A stretch of 64,000 bases of DNA from Malus domestica (GCF_042453785.1 NC_091673.1:6164501-6228500), one strand, 5' to 3'; shown: positions 26,225-38,877, counted from the first letter of the stretch. Notes: generated by a model from the letters alone, not told the origin. Translations and numbers: made by a program.

Positions 26225-27534
26225 AAAACTCGAATTTTTTTTTTAACAAACCATAGTATCTATATTGAGGGGGTGCAAGAGTGGGCTAAACTTTACAATG
26301 GACTTGCCATAATAATGTGTTCAATTTTGTCTTTTGCGAAAATTGAACCTAAAACCTTTAACTTACAAGTAAAGAGAAATATTACTAGATCGTAGTATTA
26401 AGTTCAATATAACTTAGACTTCTCACTTATAACTTAAACCGACAATAAGCTGAATATAACTCACAATTAAAAAAAAAAAAATTGTTGCAGTCTTACTTTA
26501 GTTAGGTATGATTGTGTAAATTCTTTAGGAATTCTATAGTATCTTCTAGATAGTGTCCTAATTAAGATTTACTTGAAATACAAGGATTCTCCTTTTCTTA
26601 CCATATAACGGGATGAGATAAAATATACTTCAGAATTCACCAATTCCCTCTTGCCGCCGCACCCTCTTTCCCCTCTATAATTCTTCATTTAAATATTTAT
26701 CAAACAAACCCTTTATTTTGTGATTGTTTTTTAAATACCAGTTATATTGAAATAGACCATATGGTTTTTTTAACAAACATGGTGAATTCTTTTTGCAACA
26801 AGAGAATTAATACCAAATTGATACTGTAAATTGTTTTAACCACGAGTGAATTAATTGTGATAAAAATGGGTAACAGTTAGGGCCAGAACAAGTACAATGA
26901 TTTGTATTTTATCCTTAAAAGCATTTACCACGAGAATTCATAGCGATTCAAAAACCAAGATGTCCATAAGTTAAATATACAGATCTGTACTGCAATATTT
27001 ATAATACAAATCTACCCAGTTAAAGTGGACCCAGTACATATATATACAGGGTGTGCACTACTTTTTTTATATAATTTTTTTACATAAGTTTTTGTAGGAC
27101 TTATTCTACAATGTTTTTCAATGATCCGAACCGTATATCTTTTAGGTATATCCTCAAATATCAAGTGTATCAAAATTACCTAAATTTGAAATCATATGAC
27201 CATTAGATTGATTTAAGATTTTTTTTAAACCGTATTTGTCTATTTTTTTTACTACAGACAAATGTCTTCACGATTTTGAATTGGTTTAATTTTTTGTAAG
27301 AATTATCTATGAATGATATTCTAAAAGATAGACGATTCAGATCTTTGGAAATATGAGATCACATATATTGTGCAGTATAGCTAGCTACTGCTATACATAT
27401 AAATACATGTGAGTCCCATGAAAATTTGTGTCAAAAGTTGTGTAAAAAAAGTAGTACTACGAATCCGCCTTCCATATATATTGCAGTATAGCCAGCTGCT
27501 GTTATACATATATATTTATATATATATATTTATA

Positions 27535-27669
27535 GAAAGTGCTATTCACATACCTATTTTACTTCTCACACGCCATTGTTAATTCTAGGTATTAATCTTC
27601 TTCAATTCATTCAATATCAAAAATTGAGATAAATGTGTGAAAATAAAAAATAGGTGTGTAATAGAACCA

Positions 27670-27672
<3 letters not shown>
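27535..27672. mobile_element. Fold-back MITE, second family, copy B
   Basis: Left end GTGCTATTCACATACCTATT, right end AATAGGTGTGTAATAGAAC (inverted). It matches the element at 16872-17001 in copy A and therefore predates the duplication. A (TA)n tract of about 45 bases follows at 27671-27716. Confidence 0.6.
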
Positions 27673-27719
<47 letters not shown>

Positions 27720-28921
27720 GGGTAACTCTGAAGCAGTGATTGATTATTCCACAGCAGCTTGAGAGTTTGCTTTCTGAAAATGCTCTCTCTTTCACCCGTT
27801 TTTCTAATATAACTGTGGCAGTTTTACAGCGATGTTTCATCATTTAATCCCTGGGCAGAAGAACATAAATGTTGTACAGCAACATACACTGTAAATATCA
27901 GTCGTCTACTGATATTCCACCTAATTGTTTGATGGACAACATTTACTATTCGTACGTGTACATCGTTGTATATTATTTAACTGCTTCATCATGACTTCCC
28001 AACGACCGGTATCCAATACATATCGATTCACGTATATAATCTGAGAAAATTAATATGAAATGAGATCTGTCAAAATGAGGTATCTCAAATTAATCATATA
28101 ATTTTGTATAATTTATGCGAAAAATTTGAATTATAAAGCGTTGTATTATTTGTCCGGAATGTCACCAATAATTAAGCTATGCGGACTGTGGCCTCCTCCA
28201 TCTCTTTCAACTCTCAATGTTGTGCTAGCGTGGATTGTAGAAATTAGGTTAACAAGTAATAAAAACCAACTAAACACATAAAAGCAACAAAGGGGAGAAA
28301 TATTCTTTGATACTGGATACCAATCCATAGACTAGATTAATCATACTACACATGTAAACAACGACGGATCTAGAATTCGAATATCAGAGGATTTTAATGT
28401 TAAAGTCCAAGTTTTTTTAATATAAACAGAGAGAAAAGTGTGCAAAAAAATTTAATTTATTTACTTAGGTATTTTGTCAAACACTTAGTGGGCTTGTTGT
28501 TGTTAGCCGAACCGTGTTGCACTCATGTGAATAGATATTAACAAATGCCGAAACAATCTAATAAGTGTTGTCAAGAGGATTTGTTGAGTACTTTCGACGC
28601 AACCTGCCGAGTGGTGTTGAGCTATGCCTAGCTAGGTATTACATTAAACACTTAGTGAGCACAAAAGGAACTCATACCAAATATTGGAAGAGTCGTTAGA
28701 AGACCTCCATATGTATATTTCTCAGATTCCAGATAGTCTTGGGACCACCTTGGTTGTAATGTACGTCCGCCACTGCATGTAAATAACATTGATATGTTTG
28801 ATAGTATCGTCCAAAACTAAATTGGTATTTGGCCTCCTCTCAGAAATTAAATGTCAATTGTACAACTATTTGTACCACATTTTCAAGCAAGTCACACCTT
28901 GTATTAGTACATGGTTAGGAT

Positions 28922-29712
28922 AGTACTATTGACATATTCATTTTTATTTTTCACACATTTTTTTTAATTTGGGCGCTTTTATTAACACCCTCACGATCTT
29001 ATGAATACACCCCAAGTTCAAAATTATTTTCTAAAATTCCAATTTTAGCCCTTTTATTTGTTGAAGACACCCCACCTTTTTACAATAGTTAACAAATGAA
29101 AACCTTCCAACATCCTATCTCAACAGCTCACCTGCCGCCACCTTCTTTGTCGACCAATGATAGCCACCTCCTTCCCGCCGTTCTCTCTCTCTAGAATTCT
29201 CACTTTTGCTAATATTCTGCAAGACATGGAATACCATAAAATTGAAATTTTTAATGCCGAAATCAGCCTAATTAGCTAGGGATACCTACATGATGGGCGG
29301 GAAAAATCTAGAAAAATGTTACTTGCAGAGAAGCAATCCTTCCGTTGTCAACTAGGAATTGACTTTCTATGAGTTTAATTGTAAGTGACTAGGAATTGAC
29401 TTTCTATGAGTTTAATTGTAAGTCGGCATATGTTTTGGTATACTTAAGATCATTTGGTGGGTGACTGTGTCGAGGAAGTGAAGAAGGTGTTGCTGATTTT
29501 GTTTGTTTGCTTTTTATCTAATTTAAATAAGGGTAACATAGGAAGTCCAAACCAAATAAAAGAAAACGGGGTGTATTCATAATATTGTGGGGTGCCAATA
29601 AAACTACCCTTTTAATTTTCTGCCATCAAATAGAATAAAATGAAGAAATTTAGTGACAAAAAATTAATAAAAATGTGTAAGAGAGACAAACAAGTGTGTG
29701 AATAACACTATA
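28922..29712. mobile_element. Second-family MITE split by a nested element
   Basis: The outer ends (AGTACTATTGACATATTC at the left; GTGTGTGAATAACACT at the right, inverted) belong to the same family as 27535-27672. Removing the nested 639-bp element and one copy of its 9-bp duplication leaves about 143 bases, the family's usual size. Confidence 0.65.
28971..29609. mobile_element. Non-autonomous Mutator-like element, 639 bp
   Basis: Flanked by a perfect 9-base duplication TTTTAATTT (28962-28970 and 29610-29618). The terminal inverted repeats are about 43 bases at roughly 80 percent identity. They start GGG and share TTTTATT, CACCC and TTATGAATACACCCC. A 37-base unit containing TAGGAATTGACTTTCTATG is tandemly duplicated inside (about 29350-29423). 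There is no transposase. Long inverted repeats with a 9-base duplication are the signature of MULEs. Confidence 0.85.
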
Positions 29713-30825
29713 TTTTTCTAAATGTGATCCCTGTAACAAAAGCTTTCCTAAAGTAAATAGTCAGGAATTTACCCTGACCAACGCATGCTGCATGTATAAA
29801 TTTACGATTTCTTGGGTTTTTAGCCGAAGTGTTTTGACAGCTTGTGGAAGAAACAGATCGAGCAGAGAGTAGTACTGCAATCAGAGGTGAGGGAAACCAA
29901 CTGCTGTGCGGTAGCACGTGAACCTGTTAGATTGCCCTACAGGTTAGTGCAAATTATTGTTACTTGCTAAGATTGTGCAAAGAGTTGGAGGAGGAATTTA
30001 ATGACCCTCAAGTCATGGAAACATGCAACAGTAATACGTTAGGAAATTAGGAAAACCAAGCTATGCAATAGGAGAGATTTTCATTGTTTTTGGAATGCGG
30101 ATGGTATATCATAAATAATTATACAAGTGGAGAGATAATTGAAAAATAAAATTTTCTATCACTTATATAATGACATGTAGTGTACTCTCTGTATTCCAGG
30201 TACATGCATTTGATCTGACGGTTAAAAATTCATAAGAAAATGCGAGAAGTAAAAATAAGTGTAAAGAACACCACCCCATTAAAATTCAACCATTTACTGT
30301 ATCAATGCATTCCATATACCAGTGAAGTATTGTGCATGATCAACAATGCTTACATGGTTTCTCTCCGTTGAAAAACAAGGACATGCATGCATGCAGCAGT
30401 TGAAATGACATGTAGGGACTTGAATATTATTGCTATTTAGTACTGATGGTCAGGCAGTGATTTCAAATCCTCAGTACCTCTCAGATGTCGTGTTGATGCT
30501 TCTCAACACTAGTCAGTTTAGTGAAGCTGCAGTATAACTGGGCAAGCAAGTTTACATTTTCTTGGAAGTTCATTTGTGCACGTGCGTTCTTTTAGACGAT
30601 CAAACAACAATTGTTCATATATAACATTGCTTTAATTTACGAAAACATTTTATGGCGATTATATTCTACGTTTAACTAATATATGTACCACTAGCTTTTC
30701 CAACTCGTAAGGTGCACATCATGTGATCGAGAGTACTAAAGAATTCTTAATTTGTAATTTCTCCTTTTACTTTCGAGTCATATTTGGACGCACGTAAAAT
30801 ATTGATTTTGTGATACACTAAATTA

Positions 30826-31064
30826 TGTTAGATATAGTGTGTAAGGTAGTTAAGTTGGTTAGCATATCATGAACTTAGATTGTGACAAGTGTCAACATCT
30901 TGTGAGCTTTATCTTAGCTTAGTAGTTAAGCTAAGATAGTTAGACATATATACATTTGTGTAAGTGTAATCTGATATATTGAAGAAAATACAATACAAAC
31001 ATATACTCTCTCTCTAAACAACCTTTCTTATTCTTTGAGATAGTTCTTCCCTTCTCTGTTTACA
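30826..31064 (+). repeat. Copia 5' LTR (239 bp)
   Basis: TGTTAGATATAG...CTGTTTACA. It differs from the 3' LTR by three substitutions and one 2-base (CT) length change. The following bases start TGGTAT, as in many Copia initiator-Met primer sites, but then diverge, so the primer site is weak. Confidence 0.95.
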
Positions 31065-31278
31065 TGGTATTTTTCGCCTGAAAAGCTTCGGCTTGACGGT
31101 TTCTTGATCTTGGTTCTTTTGCCTCCGCGTTCTGTTGTGATTCACGATTTCTCTCTCTCTCTTGAGGTCGTGATTATTCTCTGTTCTCTATACTCGGTGT
31201 ATCTTCTTCTCTGCACACCAAGTGTTTGATATAATTCCTCAGTGAAAATCTTTATCTGGGTTGTCTCAGATCTTTGCA

Positions 31279-34200
31279 ATGGTGACTTCTGCTCAGCTGC
31301 AGATTCTTCAATCTCCTAAAACGTCTCTCATCTCCACAGTTTCTTCGTCTGTGAATGTTAAACTTGATGATTCCAATTATCTTACTTGGAATTTTCAGAT
31401 CGACTTGCTTCTTGAAGGTCATGGTCTTATGGGTTTTGTTGATGGATCTCATATCCGCCCTCCACGGTTTGTCGCTTCTACTTCTGGGGATTCTAATGTT
31501 TCTTCAAGTGATGGGGGTTCTCTGATTGAAAGTGATGAGTTTAAGATTTGGAAGATGCACGATAGGGCATTGATGCAGTTAATCACTGCCACTTTATCTC
31601 CCTCGGCGGTCTCTTGTGCCATCGGTAGTACTAGTGCTCGTGATCTGTGGGTGCGTCTTAAAGAACAATTCTCTATTGTTACTCGAGCTACGATTTTTCA
31701 GATGAAATCAGAGTTGCAGAACATCAAGAAAGGTACTGATTCCATTTCTCAATACTTGCAACGAATTAAAGAAGCTCAGGACTATCTGGTTGCTGTTGGG
31801 GTTCATTTTGATGATGATGATATAGTTATCTTAACCTTGAATGGCCTTCCATCTGAATACAATACTCTGCAATCTATTATTCGAGGCCGTGAGAATGTGA
31901 TTTCCATGAAGGACCTCTGGTCCCAGTTACTTGCTGAAGAAGCAATGGTTGACAATATCCCTATGACTCATTTCTTATCTGCTATGGTTGCTAGAAATAA
32001 TGGCAGTCATTCACCGTCTTATGGAGATTCTTCCAATGGTTCTTCATATGGGGGTTCTTTTGGGTTCAAATTGAATTATAGTAAGAACAAAAACAAGGGT
32101 AAATTTCAGCATCACTCATACTCTCGTCTTGGAGGTTTCAGGAATACATATGGGAATTACAATGCGAGTCCAGCTCCTGGAATTCTTGGTTCTTCTCCAC
32201 CACGACAACAAGGATTTTCCAATACCTCATGTCAGATTTGTGGAAAGTTTGGTCATTTCGCTCCTACCTGCAGATTACGAAATTCTGATAATGCAATCTC
32301 TTAAGGCTGTCAAATCTGTGGGAAGAAGAATCATAGTGCCAAATACTGTCACTTCAGGAATTCTACTATGTCATCTCATGCTCCGACAGATATGCATGCT
32401 TCGACATCTCAATCTCATGCACCAAGTGCCCATTCTCAGCAACTGTGGCTTACTGATTCCGAAACTTCTTCCCATATGACTGTAGATTTGACTAATTTGT
32501 CATTGGCTTCATCATACCTTACTAATGACACCATTCAGACTGCGAGTGGTGCAGGTTTATCAATTTCTCATATTGGTTCTTCTACTCTTCACACTTCCTT
32601 CAAACCGTTGCAACTAAATTCAGTTCTTTATGTTCCTCGTTTATCTCAGAATCTTTTATTTGTGCATAGACTTTGTTTGGACAACAATTGTTGGCTAATA
32701 TATGATGCATTCTCTTTCTGGATCCAGGACAAAGCCACATGGAGGATTCTTTTTCAAGGCAAATGCAGTAATGGATTGTACCCTATCTCAATTTCTGCTA
32801 AAACGAAGGTTATCACTCATTCGGCTCTCACTGCTTATCTTGGACATCGTGTCTCTTCTAGTCTCTGGCATAATAGGCTAGGTCACCCTTCCAATTCTGT
32901 GGTGTCTTTGATGTTAAAGAAATGTAATGTGTCTGTTTTACCTGATTCACTGTCTGTAATGTGTCACACTTGTCTGGAAGGTAAATTCTGTAAACTGCCA
33001 TTTGTCAACTCTGTGTCTAAGTCCGTTCATCCATTTCAAGTCATTCATAGTGATGTTTGGGGTCCATCTCCTTGTAATTCAATAGATGGTTTTAGGTATT
33101 ATGTGACATTCATTGATAAATGCACAAGACATTGTTGGCTGTTTCCTCTTATCAATAAAAGTGATGTTTTCTCTACTTTTGTTGGTTTTTCCAATTATGT
33201 GTCCAATCATTTTGCCACTTTTATCAAAATATTACAGAGTGATGGTGGAGGTGAATATCTTAGTAAATCATTTCAACAATTTTTACTGGACAAGGGGATT
33301 AAACATCAATTGTCTTGCCCTTATACACCTGAGCAAAATGGTTTGGTTGAAAGGAAGCATCGGCATATCATTGAAACAGCTATAACTATTTTGCAAACTG
33401 CTTCTCTACCACCCATGTTCTGGTCTTTTGCGTGCCAAACTGCTGTATATCTTATAAATCGCATGCCTTCACATATTCTTCAAAATCAATCTCCATTTGA
33501 ATTGTTATTTGGTGCTGTTCCAGATATACATCATCTCAAAGTGTTTGGTTGTTCAGTATTTCCTTTACTAAAACCATATACCAGTACCAAATTGCAACCT
33601 AAGACATCCAAATGTATCTTTCTTGGTTATGCTTCCAAATACAAGGGTTTCATTTGTTATGATGTTTGTTCTACCAAGTTTTATATTTCCAGACATGTAG
33701 TTTTTTATGAGTCTGAATTTCCATACCCTTCTCTCTCTGCTAAGTGTTCTGTCACCCAACATTTTACTCCTAATTCTGTTGTTCTCCCATCATCTTCTTC
33801 CATATTAGTTAATCGTGACAATCATATCGTGTCTCTGTCATCCCAATCTCCTCAACACAGTGGTACTTCTAGTTCATTACAATCCATTACTGCATCCACA
33901 GAACAACAATCCTCTTCTGTACTTCATGTGGTTCCTGAGATTTCAAGTGGGGTATGTTCTGAGCCTTCTCATGAGTTCACTTCTGCAACTCCGAGTACTA
34001 CTGCAATTGACCTGCAACATGAGTTTCAACCTGATCGTTTGCAGATTATTCTTCCAATTCCTCCTATGAATACTCACTCTATGCAAACCCGAGCTAAGAG
34101 TGGTATTTCTAAAAATAAGGCTTTTCTTTCAGTAGTTCAAGAAAGTGACACGGTTGATATTTCACAAGTTGAACCTGCCGCTTACAAGTCTGCTCTTAAG

Positions 34201-35718
34201 TCTCCAGTGTGGTTATCTGCTATGGAAGAATAATTGCAGGCTCTTCACACTCAACACACTTGGTCTTTAGTTCCACTGCCTCATAATAAAAATTTGGTAG
34301 GATGTAAGTGGGTGTTTAAGATCAAAAAGCATGTTGATGGTTCTATTTCCCAATATAAAGCCCGCCTTGTTGCCAAAGGGTTTAATCAAGAAGAGGGTAT
34401 CGATTATGGAGAAACTTTTAGCCCGGTTGTTAAACCAACAACTGTGAGGTTGGTTTTGGCATTAGCAGCTAATTTTGGATAGCCAGTACGACAACTTGAT
34501 GTCAAGAATGCCTTTCTCCATGGCATTCTTCAAGAAGAGGTGTATATGACACAACCACCCGGGTTTAGTGATCCTTACTATCCTGCACATGTTTGCCGAC
34601 TACACAAGTCTTTGTATGGGTTAAAACAAGCCCCAAGGGCATGGAATGACAGGTTTACCTTATTTCTTCCTTCTCTGGGATTCCTTTCCACATATTCTGA
34701 TCCCTCATTGTTTGTTAAACATGTTGGCAAGTCTGTGGTTATCCTACTCCTTTATGTTGATGATATCCTCATCACAGGTAGTGATTCAGCTGCTATTGAT
34801 ATCACTATTCGGGCTTTGACCAAAGAATTTGATATTAAAGATCTTGGTGCTCTCCATTATTTTCTTGGGATTCAGATCACACAGACTTCTAGTGGGATGT
34901 TTTTGTCTCAGTCTAAATATGTGGCAGATTTGTTGGGAAAAGCAAATATGGTTCATTCTAAACCGTGCACTACTCCTTGCTTACCATATAACAGATTGGT
35001 AAAAGATGATGGACATCCTTTCAATAATCCATCTTTATATAGAAGCATTGTAGGTGCTCTGCAATACCTTACTTTTACCAGACCTGATATCGCATTCTCT
35101 GTTCATCAAGTTTGTCAATTTATGCATTGCCCTATGGACTCACACTATGCTGCTGTGAAACAAATTCTCCGGTATTTGCAAGGTACTATTGATTTTGGTA
35201 TTCAGTTTAGCAAAGGGGATTTGGATCTTCATGCTTTTAGCGATGCAGACTGGGCAGGTGACCCAAATGACCGTAGATCTACAACAGGATTGGTTGTGTA
35301 TATCGGACCAAATCCTATTTCTTGGTCATCCAAGAAACAAAACACAGTCTCTCGATCATCTACAGAGGCTGAATATCGAGCACTCTCAAGTACTGCTGCT
35401 GAAATCGATTGGATCACACAATTACTTCAGTTTATGCAGATTGAGGTTTCTGGTCCAACAACTTTATTCTGTGACAATCTTTCTACCATTGCTCTTGCTT
35501 ACAATCCTGTCATGCATCATCGCACTAAACATATTGAAGTCGATGTCCACTTCATCCGAGAGAGAGTTGCCAAGAAGCTACTACAAGTGCAATTCGTTTC
35601 ATCCAATGACCAATTTGCCGATATTCTTACAAAGGGACTCTCTACTCATTTGTTCCGCACACATTGCTACAATCTCAGAGTTGGAAAGCCTCACTCTGAG
35701 ATTGAGGGACGATGTTAG
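31279..35718 (+). pseudogene. Copia gag-pol with three in-frame stops
   Basis: A single reading frame from the ATG at 31279 to 35718, broken only by TAA at 32302, TAA at 34231 and TAG at 34480, with no frameshift. Gag (UBN2-type) contains CCHC knuckles at CQICGKFGHFAPTC and, just past the first stop, CQICGKKNHSAKYC. The protease active-site region reads LTDSETSSHMT, so the Gly expected after Asp-Ser is Glu. Integrase has an HHCC finger (from HNRLGHPS) and the D, D, E residues in HSDVWGP, QSDGGGEY and LVERKHRH. Reverse transcriptase has YVDDILITGS, and RNase H has DADWAGD and TEAEYRALS. The three stops and the protease change can all be explained by C-to-T or G-to-A transitions, and together they would block the element's own proteins. 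Confidence 0.93.
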
Positions 35719-35953
35719 ATATAGTGTGTAAGGTAGTTAAGTTGGTTAGCATATCATGAACTTAGATTGTGACAAGTGTCAACATCTTGTGAGCTTTATC
35801 TTAGCTTAGTAGTTAAGCTAAGATAGTTAGACATATATACATTTGTGTAAGTGTAATATGATATATTGAAGAAAATACAATACAAACATATACTTTCTCT
35901 CTCTAAACAACCTTTCTTATTCTTTGAGATAGTTCTTCATTTCTCTGTTTACA
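35713..35953 (+). repeat. Copia 3' LTR (241 bp)
   Basis: Starts TGTTAGATATAG directly after a purine-rich tract (GAGATTGAGGGACGA, 35698-35712) that would prime plus-strand synthesis, and ends TTTACA before the AATTA duplication. It overlaps the last codons of the pol frame. Confidence 0.95.
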
Positions 35954-36170
35954 AATTATATAGACACAAAAAACTAAAAACTAAATTTGAACGAAAGGGA
36001 TTGCTGTTCTCCATGACACATGTTTAGGTGTTTAATCCAAACCAACATGAAACATCATTTGAAAATTTGTAAAAGGTCAACGATCGAGAAAGGACATACT
36101 TGCGTTCGTAGATGCTGCATTTTCTAGTAGCTAGGCCACCAAAGTGGTTAGGTTGGTCCTTGGACACAAA

Positions 36171-36847
36171 GGTACTGTTTGGTACGCAGGCAGGATGAAA
36201 CGGGACAAACCGAGACAGAGCAGGACGGAATGAAACGGAGGTTCTATGCTACGTTTGGTGTACGCTCAGGCCGGAATGGAATGAAGGATTAAATGACAAT
36301 CGTACCCATCCACTCCGACGAGTTCAACCTTACCCGAGCCACCGCCGACGAGCTCAACGTCATCCCTCACATCTTCCGCCTAATCCTCGCCATCCCAACC
36401 CTCAAGCGACGGCGTCGGCCACATCTTGAGAGTGGGTGGTCTTGAGGTTTTCACGACGAAGGGCGATGGTCTTGTTGTGGGACTAGCAAGGAGGATGGAG
36501 GCGGTAGAAGGAATGTGGGGTTGGGTTCAGATGGGTTTACTGGGATTGGGTTTGCCTGGGTTGCTGGGTTTGTGGTGGAGGAGGAGGCTACAAGAGAGAG
36601 GGAGGGTAGAAGAGAGGGAGGCTACGGGAGAAAGGGTATATAGTGAAATTAATGAAAAAGAAGAGGTGTATTGTTGTCCAAAAAGTTATAATTTTGTGTT
36701 CCATGAGCTAGAACAAGTCGTTCCAGGGGGAGGGTGGCACACAAAATTAACTAAAATTTGTTTCACGGGACAAAATATCACAAGTAAATTCGCGCACCAA
36801 ACGTGAAACGAGTGCGTTCTGTCTCATCCCACGTACCAAAATGTACC
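36171..36847. mobile_element. Non-autonomous TIR transposon, PIF/Harbinger-like, copy B
   Basis: Same element and site as 17594-18268, with ends GGTACTGTTTGGTACG and ACGTACCAAAATGTACC. The terminal repeats have decayed at a few positions. The flanks read AAA (left) and AAG (right), a target duplication with one change. It lies about 300 bases upstream of the intact MYB start, so it is part of that gene's promoter neighbourhood. Confidence 0.75.
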
Positions 36848-37151
36848 AAGATGCATGAGTCGACCACTCACTGTCAAGGTAGTTAGCTAATATAATATTA
36901 TAATTAAATTGAATCCATGGAAATCAATGCTCTCCGGTTGCCTAGCCGACAATCCAAATTATTTACAAAAATACAAAAGGCTTCCCCTGCAGTACTACTG
37001 CAAACCCGGAAATTAACAAGTTCAGTACTACATAATTATATGTATATATATACACTTGAACATCTAAAACACAAGCTATAACTTTCCTCTAAAATCTAAG
37101 CCCTCGGAGCCCTTTCATTTGTCTCCTAATCTGTGTGTGTTGCCGGAAAAA

Positions 37152-37602
37152 ATGGAAGCAGAATATGAGTACAAGAAGGGGTTATGGACAAAGGAGGAGG
37201 ATGAGATTCTCCTGGACTACATAAGGGTACATGGAAGAGGCCGCTGGAACCGCATTCCCAAGGTCACCGGTAAGAGCTATCAGTGGTATATCTATCTATA
37301 TATATGCTGCACAAATCTATAGTACTAGTGTATAAATATGCAATATATGCACTTAAATTCTTTTTTATTCCTAAAAATTATAGTACTGATTTAGTTATAT
37401 ACGTAGGCTTAAGGAGGAGCGGTAAGAGCTGCAGGTTGAGGTGGCTCAACCATCTCAGCCCAAATGTGAAGCGCGGGGATTTTTCTGAGGAAGAAGAAGA
37501 CCTCATTATCAGACTTCACAATCTCCTTGGAAACAGGTTATCTCTATATCCTTCCTTCATTTCATCTTCTTTTTCCTCTTTCCACACACGCGCGCGGGCG
37601 CG

Positions 37603-37643
<41 letters not shown>

Positions 37644-38509
37644 TGCAATTTACGTACTCAGGCAATATATAGAAACATAATACACGACACACACACACGA
37701 AACCCCTTCTGAAGGGGATCGCGCTCTACTATTGATAGCTAATGCTCTTGTGTTTGACGTGTTCGTGACCATGTATAATAGCCTTGTTATAATGTTGAGC
37801 CAGAAAATAAGGCAAAGTCACTAAACGCTAAACATTCATTATATATATACTCGCTACTTGGTCACGAAACAGTCAAATAGGAGAGTTCTACTTTATCTCG
37901 CTCCATAAACAGTGAAGCGAGATCCCCTTCTGTTTTGGAGTACTGGTAAGACCAATAATTGAAATATATATGGGTAAATATAAGTTAACTCCGTGATGGA
38001 TACACGCATAACACTACTCGTTTTATTCTTATTAAAGTTGTTAATTAATCACTGATTATCCTGTTTAATTTGCGCCAAGGTGGTCTCTGATTGCGGGGCG
38101 TGTACCAGGAAGAACCGACAACCAAGTAAAGAACTACTGGAACACTCATTTGTACAAAAAGCTTAACGCCATAAAAAAGCAGCAGACATCTGGAAAAGTT
38201 GCTGTTGTTTCGACGTCGAAAACAACTACTCACAGCTCTTCTGCTGCTCAAGAACTGGCAGGAGACAAACTAGTACACCAACACAAAATGCTCAAGGCGC
38301 CGGACTCGGACTCAAATTCCGTCACGAAGAGTAATGATCAAAACCCAAATATGGATATTGTTGCAGCTGAGGATTCTAATGCAGAAGAAGAAGAGATAGA
38401 ATGGATGGCCAAGCATTGTACTGAGTTGCTTTCTTGTTCTAGTTATGGCAATATGATTAGCTGGGACACGGTGGAATTTCTACAAGGATACCCTCTTGAC
38501 CTGTTGTAG
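37152..38509 (+). CDS. R2R3-MYB transcription factor, WEREWOLF/GL1-like (intact copy B)
   Basis: Exons 37152-37269, 37407-37536 and 38080-38509 join in frame into 225 residues; the intron positions are the usual ones for plant R2R3-MYBs. R2 has W12, W32 and W52 with exact 19-residue spacing; R3 has F65, W84 and W103. The bHLH-interaction signature [D/E]Lx2[R/K]x3Lx6Lx3R is complete (D71, L72, R75, L79, L86, R90), so it can probably join a MYB-bHLH-WD40 complex. The DNA-binding domain most resembles the WER/GL1/MYB23 group that controls trichome and root-hair cell fate. The C-terminal half has an acidic patch (EEEEIEW) and ends LQGYPLDLL, typical of an activation region. The target process is inferred from family only. 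The ATG at 37152 is chosen because an upstream in-frame start would need TTG. Confidence 0.92.
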
Positions 38510-38724
38510 TTAAAATTCTAACTTGTTCTGGTTGTTCTGGTTGATCATAAGTTTGAGTTGATAAATGATTTGTTTATGATCAATAATAATCTTCACTTAT
38601 CTGAATTATGTGCCATGAAAAAGTAAGATGTGATTTAATTAGCATTATAAGCAACACATAAATTGGATTTAATCTAAATTTAAAATTTGCATACTAATTA
38701 TATATTTGTGTATATATAAATAAA

Positions 38725-38877
38725 TGGAGTTTTAACGAAACACTCATGATACTGTTCACTTTTAACAAAGAATGATATTTTTACTCTAAAAAGTTACTCC
38801 TAGTACTATTTACTTATAACATTTTTTGTTTTTTGATTAAAACTCAAAATTTTCAAATAATTTTCGATAATTTTCCT
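38725..38877 (+). mobile_element. 154-bp MITE family, copy 3
   Basis: 153 bases with GGAGTTTTAACGAAAC at the left and GATAATTTTCCT at the right. The flanks ATAAATAAA and ATTAATAAA match at 8 of 9 positions, an aged 9-base duplication. It lies about 215 bases past the intact MYB stop codon. Confidence 0.78.

Larger units (their letters stand above)
30826..35953 (+). mobile_element. Full-length Copia LTR retrotransposon, 5128 bp
   Basis: Two near-identical LTRs bound a gag-pol region in one frame, and the whole element is flanked by the 5-base duplication AATTA (30821-30825 and 35954-35958). Copy A has the empty site (ACTAAATTATATAGACAC, about 17411-17428) with a single AATTA, so the insertion came after the segmental duplication. 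The gene order protease, integrase, reverse transcriptase, RNase H identifies Copia (Ty1). Nonsense mutations in gag-pol make it non-autonomous now. Confidence 0.97.
25342..38216 (+). repeat. Tandem segmental duplication, copy B
   Basis: Direct repeat of copy A, starting TTGCTTTGTCTTTGGTACC. Homology runs 25342-28075, is interrupted by a 2.7-kb block (about 28078-30795) and the Copia element (30826-35953), and resumes to MYB exon 3 (about 38216). The exon sequences of the two MYBs differ at roughly 2 percent of sites, so the duplication is fairly recent. Confidence 0.9.

Noticed and set aside
33113-34069. Extra-frame open frames inside the Copia element
   Set aside because: They overlap the single gag-pol frame, which carries all the conserved motifs.
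37119-37151. N-terminal extension of the MYB ([10 protein letters not shown])
   Set aside because: It would require a TTG start. The ATG at 37152 gives the family-typical N-terminus.
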